Below are positions 29,220 to 38,070 of a stretch of 64,000 nucleotides of DNA, piece after piece. The notes below the pieces were generated by a model, which had not been told where the DNA came from, ran no database searches, and was given only the letters and a program-made list of their open reading frames with translations. Positions within the stretch are counted from its first letter, which is position 1. Every line of letters begins with the position of its first letter. The stretch covers positions 2,293,781-2,357,780 of the forward strand of contig NZ_AP027130.1 of assembly GCF_027925145.1 (NCBI RefSeq). Direction: 5' to 3'. The position numbers and the translations under genes are program-made. This stretch comes from Thermodesulfomicrobium sp. WS. GTDB taxonomy: Bacteria > Desulfobacterota > Desulfovibrionia > Desulfovibrionales > Desulfomicrobiaceae.

Positions 29220-31161
29220 TATCCTCTCCCTGCTCCAAAGCCCCAACGCCGAAGACCAGCGCGAAGGGGCCTTCCAGGCCGCCGAAGCCCAAATGCAGGA
29301 GGCCATCCCCCTCTTGGTGAATCTGCTCCACTCACCAAGCCCTGGGGTGCAAGAGGCCGTGGACATGGCCCTGCGCCGACTGAACGGCCGCTCCACAGTG
29401 GAGGCACTGCTGCCCTTTTTGCGCGAAGAAAGCCCGGTGGCCCGGAATCTGGCCATGGACCTGTTGCGCGCCCTGGCTGGCCCGCATCAAGACGCACTCC
29501 TGCCGCTGCTCACCGATCCGGATCCAGACGTGCGCATCTTTTCCGCCGACATCCTTGGCGCGTGTGGTGACGCCACGGCCGTACCACCACTGTGCGACGC
29601 CCTGCTCCACGACCCGGACGTCAACGTGCGCTATCAGGCGGCCGTAAGCCTGGGGGAACTGGGCTACCCGGAAGCGGCCTCGGCCCTCAACCGCGCCCTG
29701 GGGGACGACGAATGGGTGCGCTTTGCCGTCATCGAGGCGCTCATGAAGATCGGCCACGAATCCTCCATCCAGGCCTTAGCTGGCGCCCTGGAGCATAGCT
29801 CGGAACTGGTGGCCTCCATGATCGTGGACGCCCTGGCGGCCATGGGCAACCGCAAGGCCGCGCCCCTGCTCCTTGCCCGCATGCCAAGCGCCCCCGACGC
29901 CCTGCGCACCAAGATGGTGCGCGCCGTGGTGCTCCTTTTGGGGCCGAAGGCCCTCTCCTGGTTGCCAGAAGAGCAGCGCACGAGCTTTCGCCAATTCCTC
30001 CGCATCGCTTTGGACGACGAGGACCCAGACATCCAGGACGCGGCATTCCTCGGCCTTGGAGCCACGGGTGACGGCGAGGCGGCAGGACGCATGCTGGCCG
30101 TAGCCGCCACCATCAACCCGGATTCCGCCCCCGAACGCCTGGAAAAGGCCGTGGAGGCCGTGGCCACCCTAAAAGACACCGGCGCCGCACCGGCCCTCAA
30201 GGCCGCCTTGGACGATGCCCTCCATGCCGACGACGAAGCCCTCGTCACCGTAGCCGTAGCGGTCATCGACCGTTTGGGCACCCCGGAAGCGGCCCTGCGC
30301 CTGGCAGCGGCCTTCCCCCTCCATGGCCGGGACGTGCAGCGCCGCATGAGCGCAGTCATGGCCCGCCATGGAGACGAGCGGCTTCACGATACATTTCGCG
30401 AGATCCTCGCCACGGCCCGGGATGGGACGGTGATCAAAAACGCCCTGATCTTCCTGGGCAAGACCCTCCAGTGCCACCACTGCGCCCCGGAGATTCTCCA
30501 CTTCTTGGAGCACCCGTACAACGACGTCAAAGAAGCTGCCCTGGAGGCCGCAGTGGCCCTGGGCGGGCCCGAGGTGGAAAGCCACTTCCTCAAGATGGCC
30601 CACGCCCCGGACCCTCTGCCGCGCTTTTTGGCCGCCGCGGCCCTGGGACGCTTGGGGGCCGAGCGCTTTGCCCAAGACCTGGTACGCCTCGTGCAAGACC
30701 CGGTGGAAGACGTGCGGCGCATCGCCCTGGAGGCTTTGGTACCAGCGGCGCAAAAAGACGCCGCCATCCGCGAGGCCATACTGCCCCTCGCCCACGACGC
30801 AAGCGCCCCGGTGCGCCTGGCCCTGGCTGAAGCCGCCGCCAGCCTGGCCGAGGCCGATCCCACCTGGGAAGAGCACGTGGCGGCCTTCCTCCATGACGAC
30901 GACGACTGGGTGCGGGTGCGGGCCATGGAAACCCTGGCCGAGCTCCGTGCCACCCGCTTCGCCCCGCAATTCATCCCGCTGGTGCAAAGTGACAACACCC
31001 TGCTCGCCATCAAGGCCGTGGAGACACTGGGCCGCATGGGCGGGCAGGCCGCCTTCCATGCCCTGCTCGCCGCCCTGGGCAATCCCAACCCGGATATCCA
31101 GGCCGCGGCCGAACGGGCCCTGGACAACCTGGATACCACGGCCGGGGAGGTGCGATCATGA
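29212..31161 (+). CDS. HEAT-repeat protein of the chemotaxis operon
   Basis: 649 residues from ATG 29212, almost entirely HEAT repeats of about 30 residues (for example DPDVRIFSADILGACGDATAVPPLCDAL). No enzymatic motif, no membrane segment. HEAT arrays bind other proteins along a curved surface. Flanked by cheB and cheR, both with overlapping codons, so it is part of the signalling set, perhaps a scaffold for the methylation enzymes or receptors. Genes of this type recur in che operons of sulfate reducers; the function is not established. Confidence 0.9.
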   Translation: MADILSLLQSPNAEDQREGAFQAAEAQMQEAIPLLVNLLHSPSPGVQEAVDMALRRLNGRSTVEALLPFLREESPVARNLAMDLLRALAGPHQDALLPLLTDPDPDVRIFSADILGACGDATAVPPLCDALLHDPDVNVRYQAAVSLGELGYPEAASALNRALGDDEWVRFAVIEALMKIGHESSIQALAGALEHSSELVASMIVDALAAMGNRKAAPLLLARMPSAPDALRTKMVRAVVLLLGPKALSWLPEEQRTSFRQFLRIALDDEDPDIQDAAFLGLGATGDGEAAGRMLAVAATINPDSAPERLEKAVEAVATLKDTGAAPALKAALDDALHADDEALVTVAVAVIDRLGTPEAALRLAAAFPLHGRDVQRRMSAVMARHGDERLHDTFREILATARDGTVIKNALIFLGKTLQCHHCAPEILHFLEHPYNDVKEAALEAAVALGGPEVESHFLKMAHAPDPLPRFLAAAALGRLGAERFAQDLVRLVQDPVEDVRRIALEALVPAAQKDAAIREAILPLAHDASAPVRLALAEAAASLAEADPTWEEHVAAFLHDDDDWVRVRAMETLAELRATRFAPQFIPLVQSDNTLLAIKAVETLGRMGGQAAFHALLAALGNPNPDIQAAAERALDNLDTTAGEVRS

Positions 31162-32039
31162 GTTCGCTCTTCTCCAAGACCATCACCTTGGAGCGGGAGA
31201 CGCGCATCGACGACGAGGCGTTCCGCAACCTGCGCGACTTCATCTACGAACAAAGCGGCATCTATATCGGCGACAACCGCAAGTACCTCCTGGAGAATCG
31301 GCTGGCCAACCGGTTGCGGGAACTCAACCTCAAAAACTTCAACGAGTACTACTATTTTCTCAAATTCGATCCGGACCGAAAAAAGGAACTGAGCAAGCTC
31401 TTCGAGGTCATTACCACCAACGAAACGAGCTTCTTCCGCAATCCGCCGCAAATCGCCGTATTCCAGGAAAAGGTCCTGCCGGAAATCCTGGAGAGCCAAC
31501 GGGCCACGCGATCGGTCCTTATCTGGTCCGCCGGGTGCTCCACGGGAGAAGAACCGTACACCCTGGCCATTGTCTGCCATGAGGTCTTGGGAAGCGAAAT
31601 CGCCTCCTGGAACATCCGCATCACGGCCAACGACCTCTCCGATGCCGTACTCCACGCCGCAAAACGCGGCATCTATTCCGAATACAGCCTGCGCACCACG
31701 CCACCGGATGTTGTCGCCAAATACTTCCATAGCGAAGGTGGCGGCCGCTTCCGCATCCGCGAGGAGGTCCAGCGCCTGGTGCATTTTGGCCAGATTAACC
31801 TGAGTGACCGCTTGCAGGTGCGCCGGGTGGAGCGCAGCCAGGTGATCTTTTGCCGCAATGTCATCATCTACTTCGACGACAACATGAAACGCCAGGTGCT
31901 CTCGGGATTCTACGACAACCTTCTGCCCGGCGGATACCTCTTTTTGGGCCATTCGGAATCGGTGCACAACCTCTCCCGCGCCTTTCGGCCGGTGCAGCAC
32001 CCCGGCTGCATCATCTACCAAAAGGAGCGCACCCCATGA
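31158..32039 (+). CDS. cheR: Chemoreceptor glutamate methyltransferase CheR
   Basis: 293 residues. An N-terminal helical domain (FRNLRDFIYEQSGIYIG), then the SAM domain with TSFFRNPPQ, VLIWSAGCSTGEEPYTLA (SAM binding) and FCRNVIIYFD. It methylates receptor glutamates using S-adenosylmethionine. No TPR extension. Overlaps both neighbours by 4 bases. Confidence 0.96.
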   Translation: MSSLFSKTITLERETRIDDEAFRNLRDFIYEQSGIYIGDNRKYLLENRLANRLRELNLKNFNEYYYFLKFDPDRKKELSKLFEVITTNETSFFRNPPQIAVFQEKVLPEILESQRATRSVLIWSAGCSTGEEPYTLAIVCHEVLGSEIASWNIRITANDLSDAVLHAAKRGIYSEYSLRTTPPDVVAKYFHSEGGGRFRIREEVQRLVHFGQINLSDRLQVRRVERSQVIFCRNVIIYFDDNMKRQVLSGFYDNLLPGGYLFLGHSESVHNLSRAFRPVQHPGCIIYQKERTP

Positions 32040-32422
32040 GGGAGCGGCGCAAAGCACCTCGGCTGCCCAAGGCCTACCGCCTGCGGCTGCGGGAAGTGGC
32101 CTTCCCGCCCACGGCCTGGGTGGACGCCGCATGCCGGGACGTCTCCGCCACCGGGCTTGCCGTGGAGTGCGGCCTCGCCCTTTCTCCCGGAACCCCAGTG
32201 GAAATGCGACTTGTGGTGCCGCGTCTCAACCTCTACCATCCAGGATTCTTCAAGGCCCTGGAAAACGCCGTCCATCAAGAGCTGCGTGCCGTAGGCTGTG
32301 TGGTGCGGGTGCAGCAGCACGGATGGCGGATGCTTTTGGGGCTCCAGTTTACCGACATCGACCCCGACGACCGCCGCGCCTGGGAGCGACTCCTGACTCG
32401 CTTGCTGGAGGCGCGACCATGA
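32036..32422 (+). CDS. PilZ domain protein in the chemotaxis operon
   Basis: 128 residues from ATG 32036 (AAGGAG upstream). MRERRKAPRLPKAYRLRL supplies the Arg motif and CRDVSATGLAVEC the second c-di-GMP signature, so binding is likely. It sits between cheR and the ParA-like gene with ATGA overlaps at both ends, which ties c-di-GMP level to this chemosensory complex. Confidence 0.87.
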   Translation: MRERRKAPRLPKAYRLRLREVAFPPTAWVDAACRDVSATGLAVECGLALSPGTPVEMRLVVPRLNLYHPGFFKALENAVHQELRAVGCVVRVQQHGWRMLLGLQFTDIDPDDRRAWERLLTRLLEARP

Positions 32423-33198
32423 AGACCATCGCCGTGGCCAACCAGAAGGGTGGGGTGGGCAAGACCACCACCGCCGTCTCCCTGGCGGCGAGCCTGCGGC
32501 ACCTGGGAAAGCAGGTGCTGCTTATCGACCTCGACCCCCACGCCTGCGCCTCCATCCATCTCGCCCACTATCCCGGGACACTCACCGGTTCCGCCTTGGA
32601 CCTCTTCAGCACCCAACCCGACGCCGCCGCCTGGGCCAAGGCCATAAGCCCACGCCGTGATTTCGACTTCGCCCTGGTGCCTGCGGTGAGCGCCCTGTCC
32701 GATCTGGAGCAATCCCTGCGGGACATCCCGGAAAAAGGCGGCATCCTCGCCCGGCGTCTGGCCGCCATCCCCGAGCCCTTCGATGTGGTCATCGTGGACT
32801 GCCCGCCGCACCTGGGGATACTCCTTGTCAACGCCCTGGCCGCAGCCCATCTGGTGCTCGTCCCCGTGCAAACGGATTTCCTCGCCCTGCATGGGCTCTC
32901 GCTGCTCTTCCACACCGTGCGCACCCTGGAGCGGGGCCTTGGCCGCCGCATCCCGGTGCGGGTGCTCGCCACCCTGTACGACCGCCGGGCCAGCGCCTGC
33001 CGCCGGGTCATGGAGCTCATGGAGCGCAAGCTGGGGCCCCGCGTCTGCCGCACGGTCATCAGCATGGACACCAAATTTCGTGAAGCCAGCGCCCAGGGCA
33101 AACCCATCCTCCACTCCGCCCCCACCAGCCGAGGCGCCCAGGAGTACCTGGCGCTGGCGCAAGAGATTCTCACCCAGCACCTGCCGGAGGCCGCATGA
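32419..33198 (+). CDS. ParA-family ATPase of the chemotaxis cluster (ParC/PpfA-like)
   Basis: 259 residues from ATG 32419. Deviant Walker A NQKGGVGKTTTAVS (9-22), Walker A' LLIDLDPHA and Walker B VVIVDCPPHLG. No ParB gene is near. Chemotaxis-linked ParA proteins (ParC in Vibrio, PpfA in Rhodobacter) position and segregate receptor arrays in the cell. The neighbouring CheW-like protein has a long Pro-rich arm that could be its tether (inference). Confidence 0.9.
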   Translation: MKTIAVANQKGGVGKTTTAVSLAASLRHLGKQVLLIDLDPHACASIHLAHYPGTLTGSALDLFSTQPDAAAWAKAISPRRDFDFALVPAVSALSDLEQSLRDIPEKGGILARRLAAIPEPFDVVIVDCPPHLGILLVNALAAAHLVLVPVQTDFLALHGLSLLFHTVRTLERGLGRRIPVRVLATLYDRRASACRRVMELMERKLGPRVCRTVISMDTKFREASAQGKPILHSAPTSRGAQEYLALAQEILTQHLPEAA

Positions 33199-33926
33199 CC
33201 CAGGTCGTCAGCCCGGAAGCCTATTTCCAGGACCTCCCGCTGGATTTGCCGGCGGTCGGAGACCTTACCCCGGAAGAAGTCCTGTTTTTACGCCAATACG
33301 CCGGGTTGTGCGTGGAAGAAGACGCCACCCCAAGGCACTCCGCCGCGTGCGCCGAAACACCACCACCCCCCCCGACCACGCCGCCCGCGCCCCAACCCGA
33401 GACCCCTTCGCCCACGCCGCCAACCGCGCCGCACCCGCCCAAGGCCATGCCGCAGCAGGATGCCGCCCAATCCCCCCCCGCCCCAGCGGCGGACAGCCTC
33501 CTGCGCCTGGTGGGGTTTCGTGTCTGCGGCGAAGAGTACTTTCTGCCGGTCAGCGAGGTCCAGGAAGTGGTGCCCTTCGTGCCGCCCACCCGCCTTCCTG
33601 CCGCCCCCAAGGCTGTGGCCGGGATCACCCAGTTGCGCGGCCGGGTCACGCCCCTGGTGCGCCTTGCGGAACTCCTGGAAATCCCCATGCGCGCCGAAGA
33701 CCAGGAACGATTCATCGTCCTGTGCCGCGGCGAAGGGCTGCAGCTCGGCCTCGTAGTGCACGGGCTCTGCGCCATGCAGCAGGTGCGCCACGGCGAGGTG
33801 GAATGGAACGTGGAAGCCCATCTGGGCGAAGGCAACCGGCTCCTGGCTGGGATCATCCCCCGCCAGGGCCGCCTCACCGGCATCCTTTCCGTGGCCGCCA
33901 TCGTGCGCGCCGTTCTCCAACCCTAA
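33195..33926 (+). CDS. CheW-domain protein with Pro-rich N-terminal extension
   Basis: 243 residues. Residues 1-95 are variable and Pro-rich (about 55-90 almost only Pro, Ala, Thr). The CheW domain spans about 97-240: VCGEEYFLPVSEVQEVV, VAGITQLRGRVTPLVRL and GRLTGILSV. It couples receptors to CheA. The extension is longer than in ordinary CheW (about 150 residues) and fits a tether to the ParA-like ATPase encoded just upstream. Confidence 0.9.
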   Translation: MTQVVSPEAYFQDLPLDLPAVGDLTPEEVLFLRQYAGLCVEEDATPRHSAACAETPPPPPTTPPAPQPETPSPTPPTAPHPPKAMPQQDAAQSPPAPAADSLLRLVGFRVCGEEYFLPVSEVQEVVPFVPPTRLPAAPKAVAGITQLRGRVTPLVRLAELLEIPMRAEDQERFIVLCRGEGLQLGLVVHGLCAMQQVRHGEVEWNVEAHLGEGNRLLAGIIPRQGRLTGILSVAAIVRAVLQP

Positions 33927-33936
33927 GGAGTATTCC

Positions 33937-34308
33937 ATGGCCAAGCACATTCTCATCGTGGACGACTCCAAGACCGTACGCAATCTCGTGGCCTTCATCC
34001 TCAAGAAAGAAGGATTCAAGGTCACTGCCGCAGAAGACGGCATCGACGGCCTGGAAAAGCTCTACAGCGCCAAACAGCCCGTGGATCTGCTCATCTCCGA
34101 CATCAACATGCCGCGCATGGACGGATTCACCTTCATCCGCACTGTGCGCGAGCAGGAGTCCTACCGAGATCTGCCCATCATCGTGCTCTCCACCGAAGGC
34201 CAGGAACAGGACATCCAGGCCGGGTTGCGGCTGGGGGCCAACATGTACATGGTCAAGCCCGCCCAACCGGAAAAACTCATGCGGAACGTCAAGATGCTCT
34301 TGGGTTAG
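33937..34308 (+). CDS. cheY: CheY-type response regulator
   Basis: 123 residues, a single receiver with VDDSKTVRNL at the start, phosphoacceptor D54 (LISDINMPRMDG) and K near 108 (VKPAQPEKL). It follows the CheW gene by 10 bases and precedes cheA by 8. Expected to carry the CheA output to the flagellar switch or, in this context, possibly to pili. Confidence 0.94.
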   Translation: MAKHILIVDDSKTVRNLVAFILKKEGFKVTAAEDGIDGLEKLYSAKQPVDLLISDINMPRMDGFTFIRTVREQESYRDLPIIVLSTEGQEQDIQAGLRLGANMYMVKPAQPEKLMRNVKMLLG

Positions 34309-34316
34309 GAGGGACT

Positions 34317-36860
34317 ATGAACGCAGCCATGGACGACGTGTTTGGCGACTTCATCGTCGAAGCCCGAGAGCACCTGGAGACCATCGAACCCGCCCTGCTG
34401 GAGTTGGAACGCGATCCCCAAAACCACGCCCTCCTCGATGCCATCTTTCGGCCCATGCATTCTCTCAAGGGTGCTTCGGGATTTTTGGGTCTCAACCGTC
34501 TCAACCAGTTGGCCCACAAGGGCGAAAACGTCCTGGATGCCCTGCGTAAGGGCGAATGCCACCTGCGGCCCGAGACCATGGACCTCATCCTCAAGACCAC
34601 CGACGCCCTGCGCGCCATGCTCGACGCCCTGGAGGCCACAGGTACGGAAGGCGACCTGGACATCGCCCCCATCATGGCCGAGCTCGACCGCGTCCTTGAC
34701 CAAGACTGCGCTTGCGACGCCGCCCCAGCCCCTGCCCCTGCAGCGCAGCCCTATAGCCTGGCCATCGTCAGCGAAGAACACTTGGGGGACTTTCTCGAAG
34801 AAGCGGCGGAGATCACGGGCACCCTCTCCCGCGGCCTGGTGGAATTGGAATCCAATCCCGAAAACACCGAGCTCATCCACGACCTTTTCCGCGCCTTCCA
34901 CAACCTCAAGGGCAACGCCGGCATCATCGGATACGTGGAGATGAACGAGCTGGCCCACGAGGCGGAAACCCTCCTCGGCAGGGCACGCAAGGGCGAATGC
35001 CCCGTATCCCGGGCCATGATCGATGCGCTGCTCGCCGCAGTGGACGCCTTGGAGTCCCTGATTGCCGCCATCGAACCCACCGGCCGCGTCACTCCGCCCG
35101 ACATCTCCCCGGCGCTCAGCGCCGTGCGCGCCCTCACGGCAAGCGCCCCGACCGCCTGTGTCGAACCGCCTGCCCCCCCGACGGCAGCGCCTGCCGGCCG
35201 GGACGCCAAAAACCGGGACGCCGAAGACCTGGAAGTCTTCGAAGGCACGGTACGTCAGCAGCTAGCCACCATCTTCGCCGCCCTCGAAGGTCTGCGGCAG
35301 GACGCCGCCCAGCGGGATCTGGTGGACGCCATCTACCGCTCGCTCACCAGCCTGCACAACGCCTGCGCCTACATGGACTTGGAGGAGCTGCGCGTCTACG
35401 CCCAGCGCACGGCCCAATTGGTGGGTAAGGCCCGCGACGAAGGCATCGACTTTTCCGTGATGCTCGATCTGCTCACCCAGGAGGCCGGCATCCTGGAAAG
35501 CATGGTGGAATCGGCCCTTGCAGGCCTCAAGGCCCCCCGCGCCGCAGGGCAGCCCGTCCCACCAACGCCAGAAGCACCCGCCGCTGCCCCAACGCCCCAG
35601 GAGTCCCCCAAGCCCACCCCTGACCCCGCGCCGACGACCACCACCGCAGCCCCGGCTGCGGAGCGCCGCAGCACGAGCACCATCCGCGTGGAGCACGCCA
35701 AACTCGACCACCTCATGAACCTCATCGGCGAGCTCATCATCAACCGCAACCGCTTCGCCATGCTGGCCCGGGACCTAGCCGCGGGCGGTGATCCTCATGA
35801 AGTGGCCCAGCACCTCCTGGAGACCACCGACTCCATGACCCGCATCTCCGACGACCTGCAGGACACCATCATGCACGTGCGCATGCTGCCGGTGCACACG
35901 GTGTTCTCCAAGTTCCCGCGCCTCATCCGCGACCTTTCGCGCAAGTCCGGCAAACAGGTGGAGCTCATCACCGAAGGGGAAGAGACCGAGCTCGACAAAA
36001 GCGTGGTGGAAGTCATCGGTGATCCCTTGGTGCATATCCTCCGCAACGCCGTGGACCACGGGCTGGAGCCCCCGGAAGAGCGGCGACGCCTGGGCAAGCC
36101 GGAAACCGGCCGGGTGTGGGTGCGCGCCGCCCACAAAGGCAACGCCGTGGTCATCGAAGTGGAGGACGACGGCCGGGGCATCGATCCGGAGGTCATGCGC
36201 CGCAAAGGGGTGGAAAAGGGCCTCATCACCCCAGAGCAGGCCCGCAGCATGGACGACGCCGCAGCCCGCGAGATCATCTTTGCCCCAGGTTTTTCCACTG
36301 CCGCGCAGGTGACGGACATCTCCGGCCGGGGTGTCGGTATGGACGTGGTACGCACCAACATCAAGGACCTCAAAGGCTCGGTGCAGGTGACCTCCGAGGT
36401 GGGCAAGGGCACGCGCTTCACCCTGTCGCTCCCCCTCACGTTGGCCATCATCGACGCCCTCCTGGTGCGGGTCTCGGGACACATCTTCGCTATCCCGCTC
36501 GATGCCGTCTCCGAAACCACCAAGATCCCGAAGGAGACCATCTCGCGGATCAACCGCCGGGAGGCCGTCACCTTGCGGGGCGAAGTGGTGGCCTTGGTGC
36601 ACCTGGCCGACATCCTTGGGCTCCCCACGGCGCAGCGCAGCGAAAAAACCCTGCCCACGGTGCTCATCGCGGTGCAGGATCGGCGCCTGGGGCTGGTGGT
36701 GGATGAGCTTCTGCTGCGCCAGGATGTGGTGATCAAGACCCTGGGGGACTACCTGGGCGACATCCCCGGGATCTCCGGGGCCACGATCCTCGGGGACGGC
36801 CGCGTGATCCTCATCCTCGATCCCCACGAGATCTTCCGCATGGCCATGCGGCAGGCGTGA
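34317..36860 (+). CDS. cheA: Chemotaxis histidine kinase CheA with two HPt domains and a third HPt-like domain
   Basis: 847 residues. HPt 1 has His near 47 (MHSLKGASGFLG), HPt 2 has His near 195 (FHNLKGNAGIIG), and a third helical domain near 310-395 has lost the His motif (SLTSLHNACAYM). A Pro-rich linker is followed by the dimerisation domain (about 452), HATPase (NAVDHGLEPPEERR; GRGVGMDVVRTNI) and a CheW-like domain (about 705-845). Standard CheA has one HPt of this kind. The multiple HPt resembles type IV pilus ChpA-like kinases. Adenylation of the pathway output is not resolved by sequence. Confidence 0.95.
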   Translation: MNAAMDDVFGDFIVEAREHLETIEPALLELERDPQNHALLDAIFRPMHSLKGASGFLGLNRLNQLAHKGENVLDALRKGECHLRPETMDLILKTTDALRAMLDALEATGTEGDLDIAPIMAELDRVLDQDCACDAAPAPAPAAQPYSLAIVSEEHLGDFLEEAAEITGTLSRGLVELESNPENTELIHDLFRAFHNLKGNAGIIGYVEMNELAHEAETLLGRARKGECPVSRAMIDALLAAVDALESLIAAIEPTGRVTPPDISPALSAVRALTASAPTACVEPPAPPTAAPAGRDAKNRDAEDLEVFEGTVRQQLATIFAALEGLRQDAAQRDLVDAIYRSLTSLHNACAYMDLEELRVYAQRTAQLVGKARDEGIDFSVMLDLLTQEAGILESMVESALAGLKAPRAAGQPVPPTPEAPAAAPTPQESPKPTPDPAPTTTTAAPAAERRSTSTIRVEHAKLDHLMNLIGELIINRNRFAMLARDLAAGGDPHEVAQHLLETTDSMTRISDDLQDTIMHVRMLPVHTVFSKFPRLIRDLSRKSGKQVELITEGEETELDKSVVEVIGDPLVHILRNAVDHGLEPPEERRRLGKPETGRVWVRAAHKGNAVVIEVEDDGRGIDPEVMRRKGVEKGLITPEQARSMDDAAAREIIFAPGFSTAAQVTDISGRGVGMDVVRTNIKDLKGSVQVTSEVGKGTRFTLSLPLTLAIIDALLVRVSGHIFAIPLDAVSETTKIPKETISRINRREAVTLRGEVVALVHLADILGLPTAQRSEKTLPTVLIAVQDRRLGLVVDELLLRQDVVIKTLGDYLGDIPGISGATILGDGRVILILDPHEIFRMAMRQA

Positions 36861-37765
36861 TGGCGTCCTTTCGCTTCCCCGGACCTGCCCCTGCCCGCCT
36901 GGACGTGGTCCTGGGGCGCATATGCCCGCTTGGCCGCCGGGGGCGACAACAGCTCATCAAGGCCGGCCGCGTGCTGGTGGACGGCAGACCTGTCCGCAAG
37001 GGGGCGCTCGTGCAGCCAGGCCAATGGGTCACTATCGCTGAGGCAACGGACGCCACGCCGCGCGCGCTCCTGCCCAAGGCCCGGCTGCTCGTGCAGACAG
37101 ACGCCTTTGCCGCCATCGTCAAACCCGCAGGCATGCCCAGCGTACGAGGTGCTCTTCCTGGAAGCCTGGAAGAGGCCCTGCCGCTCTTGGGACTTTCCGG
37201 CTGGCAGCTCCTCAACCGCCTAGACACCCCGACCTCGGGGATCGTGCTCGCTGCGGCCACCGCTGCGGCGGCAGCCCAGTATCAGGCGTGGCAAGACGAA
37301 GGCCGGGTGCACAAATGGTATCTGGCCGTGGTGCACGGACACTGCGCCCAAGCACGGGTGTGCACCGCCTGCATCGACGACGCCCGCCGGCGTCAGGTAC
37401 GGGTACTGCCGGAGCCCGATCCCTCTCTCCTGCGCCACACCCATATCTGGCCCCTCTGCCACGATGCCGATTCCACGCTGGTTTTGGTGCGCATCCTCAA
37501 GGGCCGGCGGCACCATATCCGCGCCCACCTCGCCGCCTGTGGGCACCCCATCGTGGGCGACGGCCGGTATGGTACGGACAGCACGGAAGGCGGCCTTTTC
37601 CTCCACCACGCCGCCCTTGTGCTTCCTGGGTTCACGGTATGCACGCCCCCGACCTGGCCGCAATGGCAGACGCTTGGGCACTCTGTTCCCGTCCACTGCC
37701 TGCCTGCGGACTTCCTCTCCCTGTGGCCCATCAAAGAGCCGTCGCCAGCCGAGCCCGAACCATAA
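36860..37765 (+). CDS. RluA-family pseudouridine synthase
   Basis: 301 residues from ATG 36860, overlapping the cheA stop by one base (TGATG). S4-like N-terminal domain (RQQLIKAGRVLVDGRPVRKGALV), catalytic segment LNRLDTPTSGIVL with the conserved Asp, and RILKGRRHHIRAHLAACGHPIVGD near the C-terminus. It converts specific rRNA or tRNA uridines to pseudouridine; which position is not evident. The coupling to cheA is probably positional only. Confidence 0.92.
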   Translation: MASFRFPGPAPARLDVVLGRICPLGRRGRQQLIKAGRVLVDGRPVRKGALVQPGQWVTIAEATDATPRALLPKARLLVQTDAFAAIVKPAGMPSVRGALPGSLEEALPLLGLSGWQLLNRLDTPTSGIVLAAATAAAAAQYQAWQDEGRVHKWYLAVVHGHCAQARVCTACIDDARRRQVRVLPEPDPSLLRHTHIWPLCHDADSTLVLVRILKGRRHHIRAHLAACGHPIVGDGRYGTDSTEGGLFLHHAALVLPGFTVCTPPTWPQWQTLGHSVPVHCLPADFLSLWPIKEPSPAEPEP

Positions 37766-37769
37766 GCAC

Positions 37770-37802
37770 AAAAAAAGGCAGGAACGAAATTTCGCTCCTG
37801 CC
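37770..37802 (-). terminator. Intrinsic terminator of the tRNA-Ser/SRP RNA unit
   Basis: On the minus strand GGCAGGA-G-CGAAATTTCG-T-TCCTGCC (37777-37802) forms a long stem, followed by seven T (37770-37776 as A on the plus strand). It lies directly after the SRP RNA 3' end. The same stem also closes the pseudouridine synthase gene from the other side. Confidence 0.93.
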
Positions 37803-37803
37803 A

Positions 37804-37891
37804 GGGAAGCCGGGTACCCGGCCTGGGTCACTACCGCTGCTTCCTCTCGGACCTCACGGGGTTCATGATCAGTACCGCCACCCGGCTTCCC
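37804..37891 (-). ncRNA. ffs: Small bacterial signal recognition particle RNA (4.5S)
   Basis: About 88 bases. The two ends GGGAAGCCGGGT and ACCCGGCTTCCC pair perfectly over 12 bp, closing a single long hairpin. The apical part reads GAGGTCCGAGAGGAAGCAGC, matching the universal SRP core (GGUCC, GNRA-type loop, GGAAGCAGC) that binds Ffh. The loop is GAGA rather than the commoner GGAA. It follows tRNA-Ser by 46 bases and is followed at once by a terminator. Exact ends could differ by a few bases. Confidence 0.93.
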
Positions 37892-37937
37892 TCATCACCG
37901 CATTCTGGCACCGGGTAGTCGGGGAAAACTGCAAAGC

Positions 37938-38028
37938 TGGCGGAGAGGAGAGGATTCGAACCTCCGGTGCCCTTTCGAGCACACACGCTCTCCAGGCGTG
38001 CGCCTTAAACCATCTCGGCCACCTCTCC
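37938..38028 (-). tRNA. tRNA-Ser (anticodon GGA)
   Basis: 91 bases including an encoded CCA end (37938-37940). Acceptor arms GGAGAGG and CCTCTCC pair, with discriminator G. The anticodon loop CTGGAGA in the stem CACGC/GCGTG gives GGA, reading UCC and UCU codons. A long variable arm (GTGCTCGAAAGGGCAC) marks a class II tRNA. The T arm GGTTCGAATCC is standard. Confidence 0.98.
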
Positions 38029-38041
38029 GCGTGGAAGAGGG

Positions 38042-38070
38042 CCATTAGAAGATGGCAGCACCTTTGGCAA
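38042..38070 (-). promoter_or_regulatory. Sigma-70-type promoter for tRNA-Ser/SRP RNA
   Basis: On the minus strand TTGCCA (38065-38070), 17 bases, TAATGG (38042-38047), with the tRNA 5' end 13 bases further. It lies in the last codons of the phosphatase gene and would drive the stable RNA unit independently. Confidence 0.6.
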
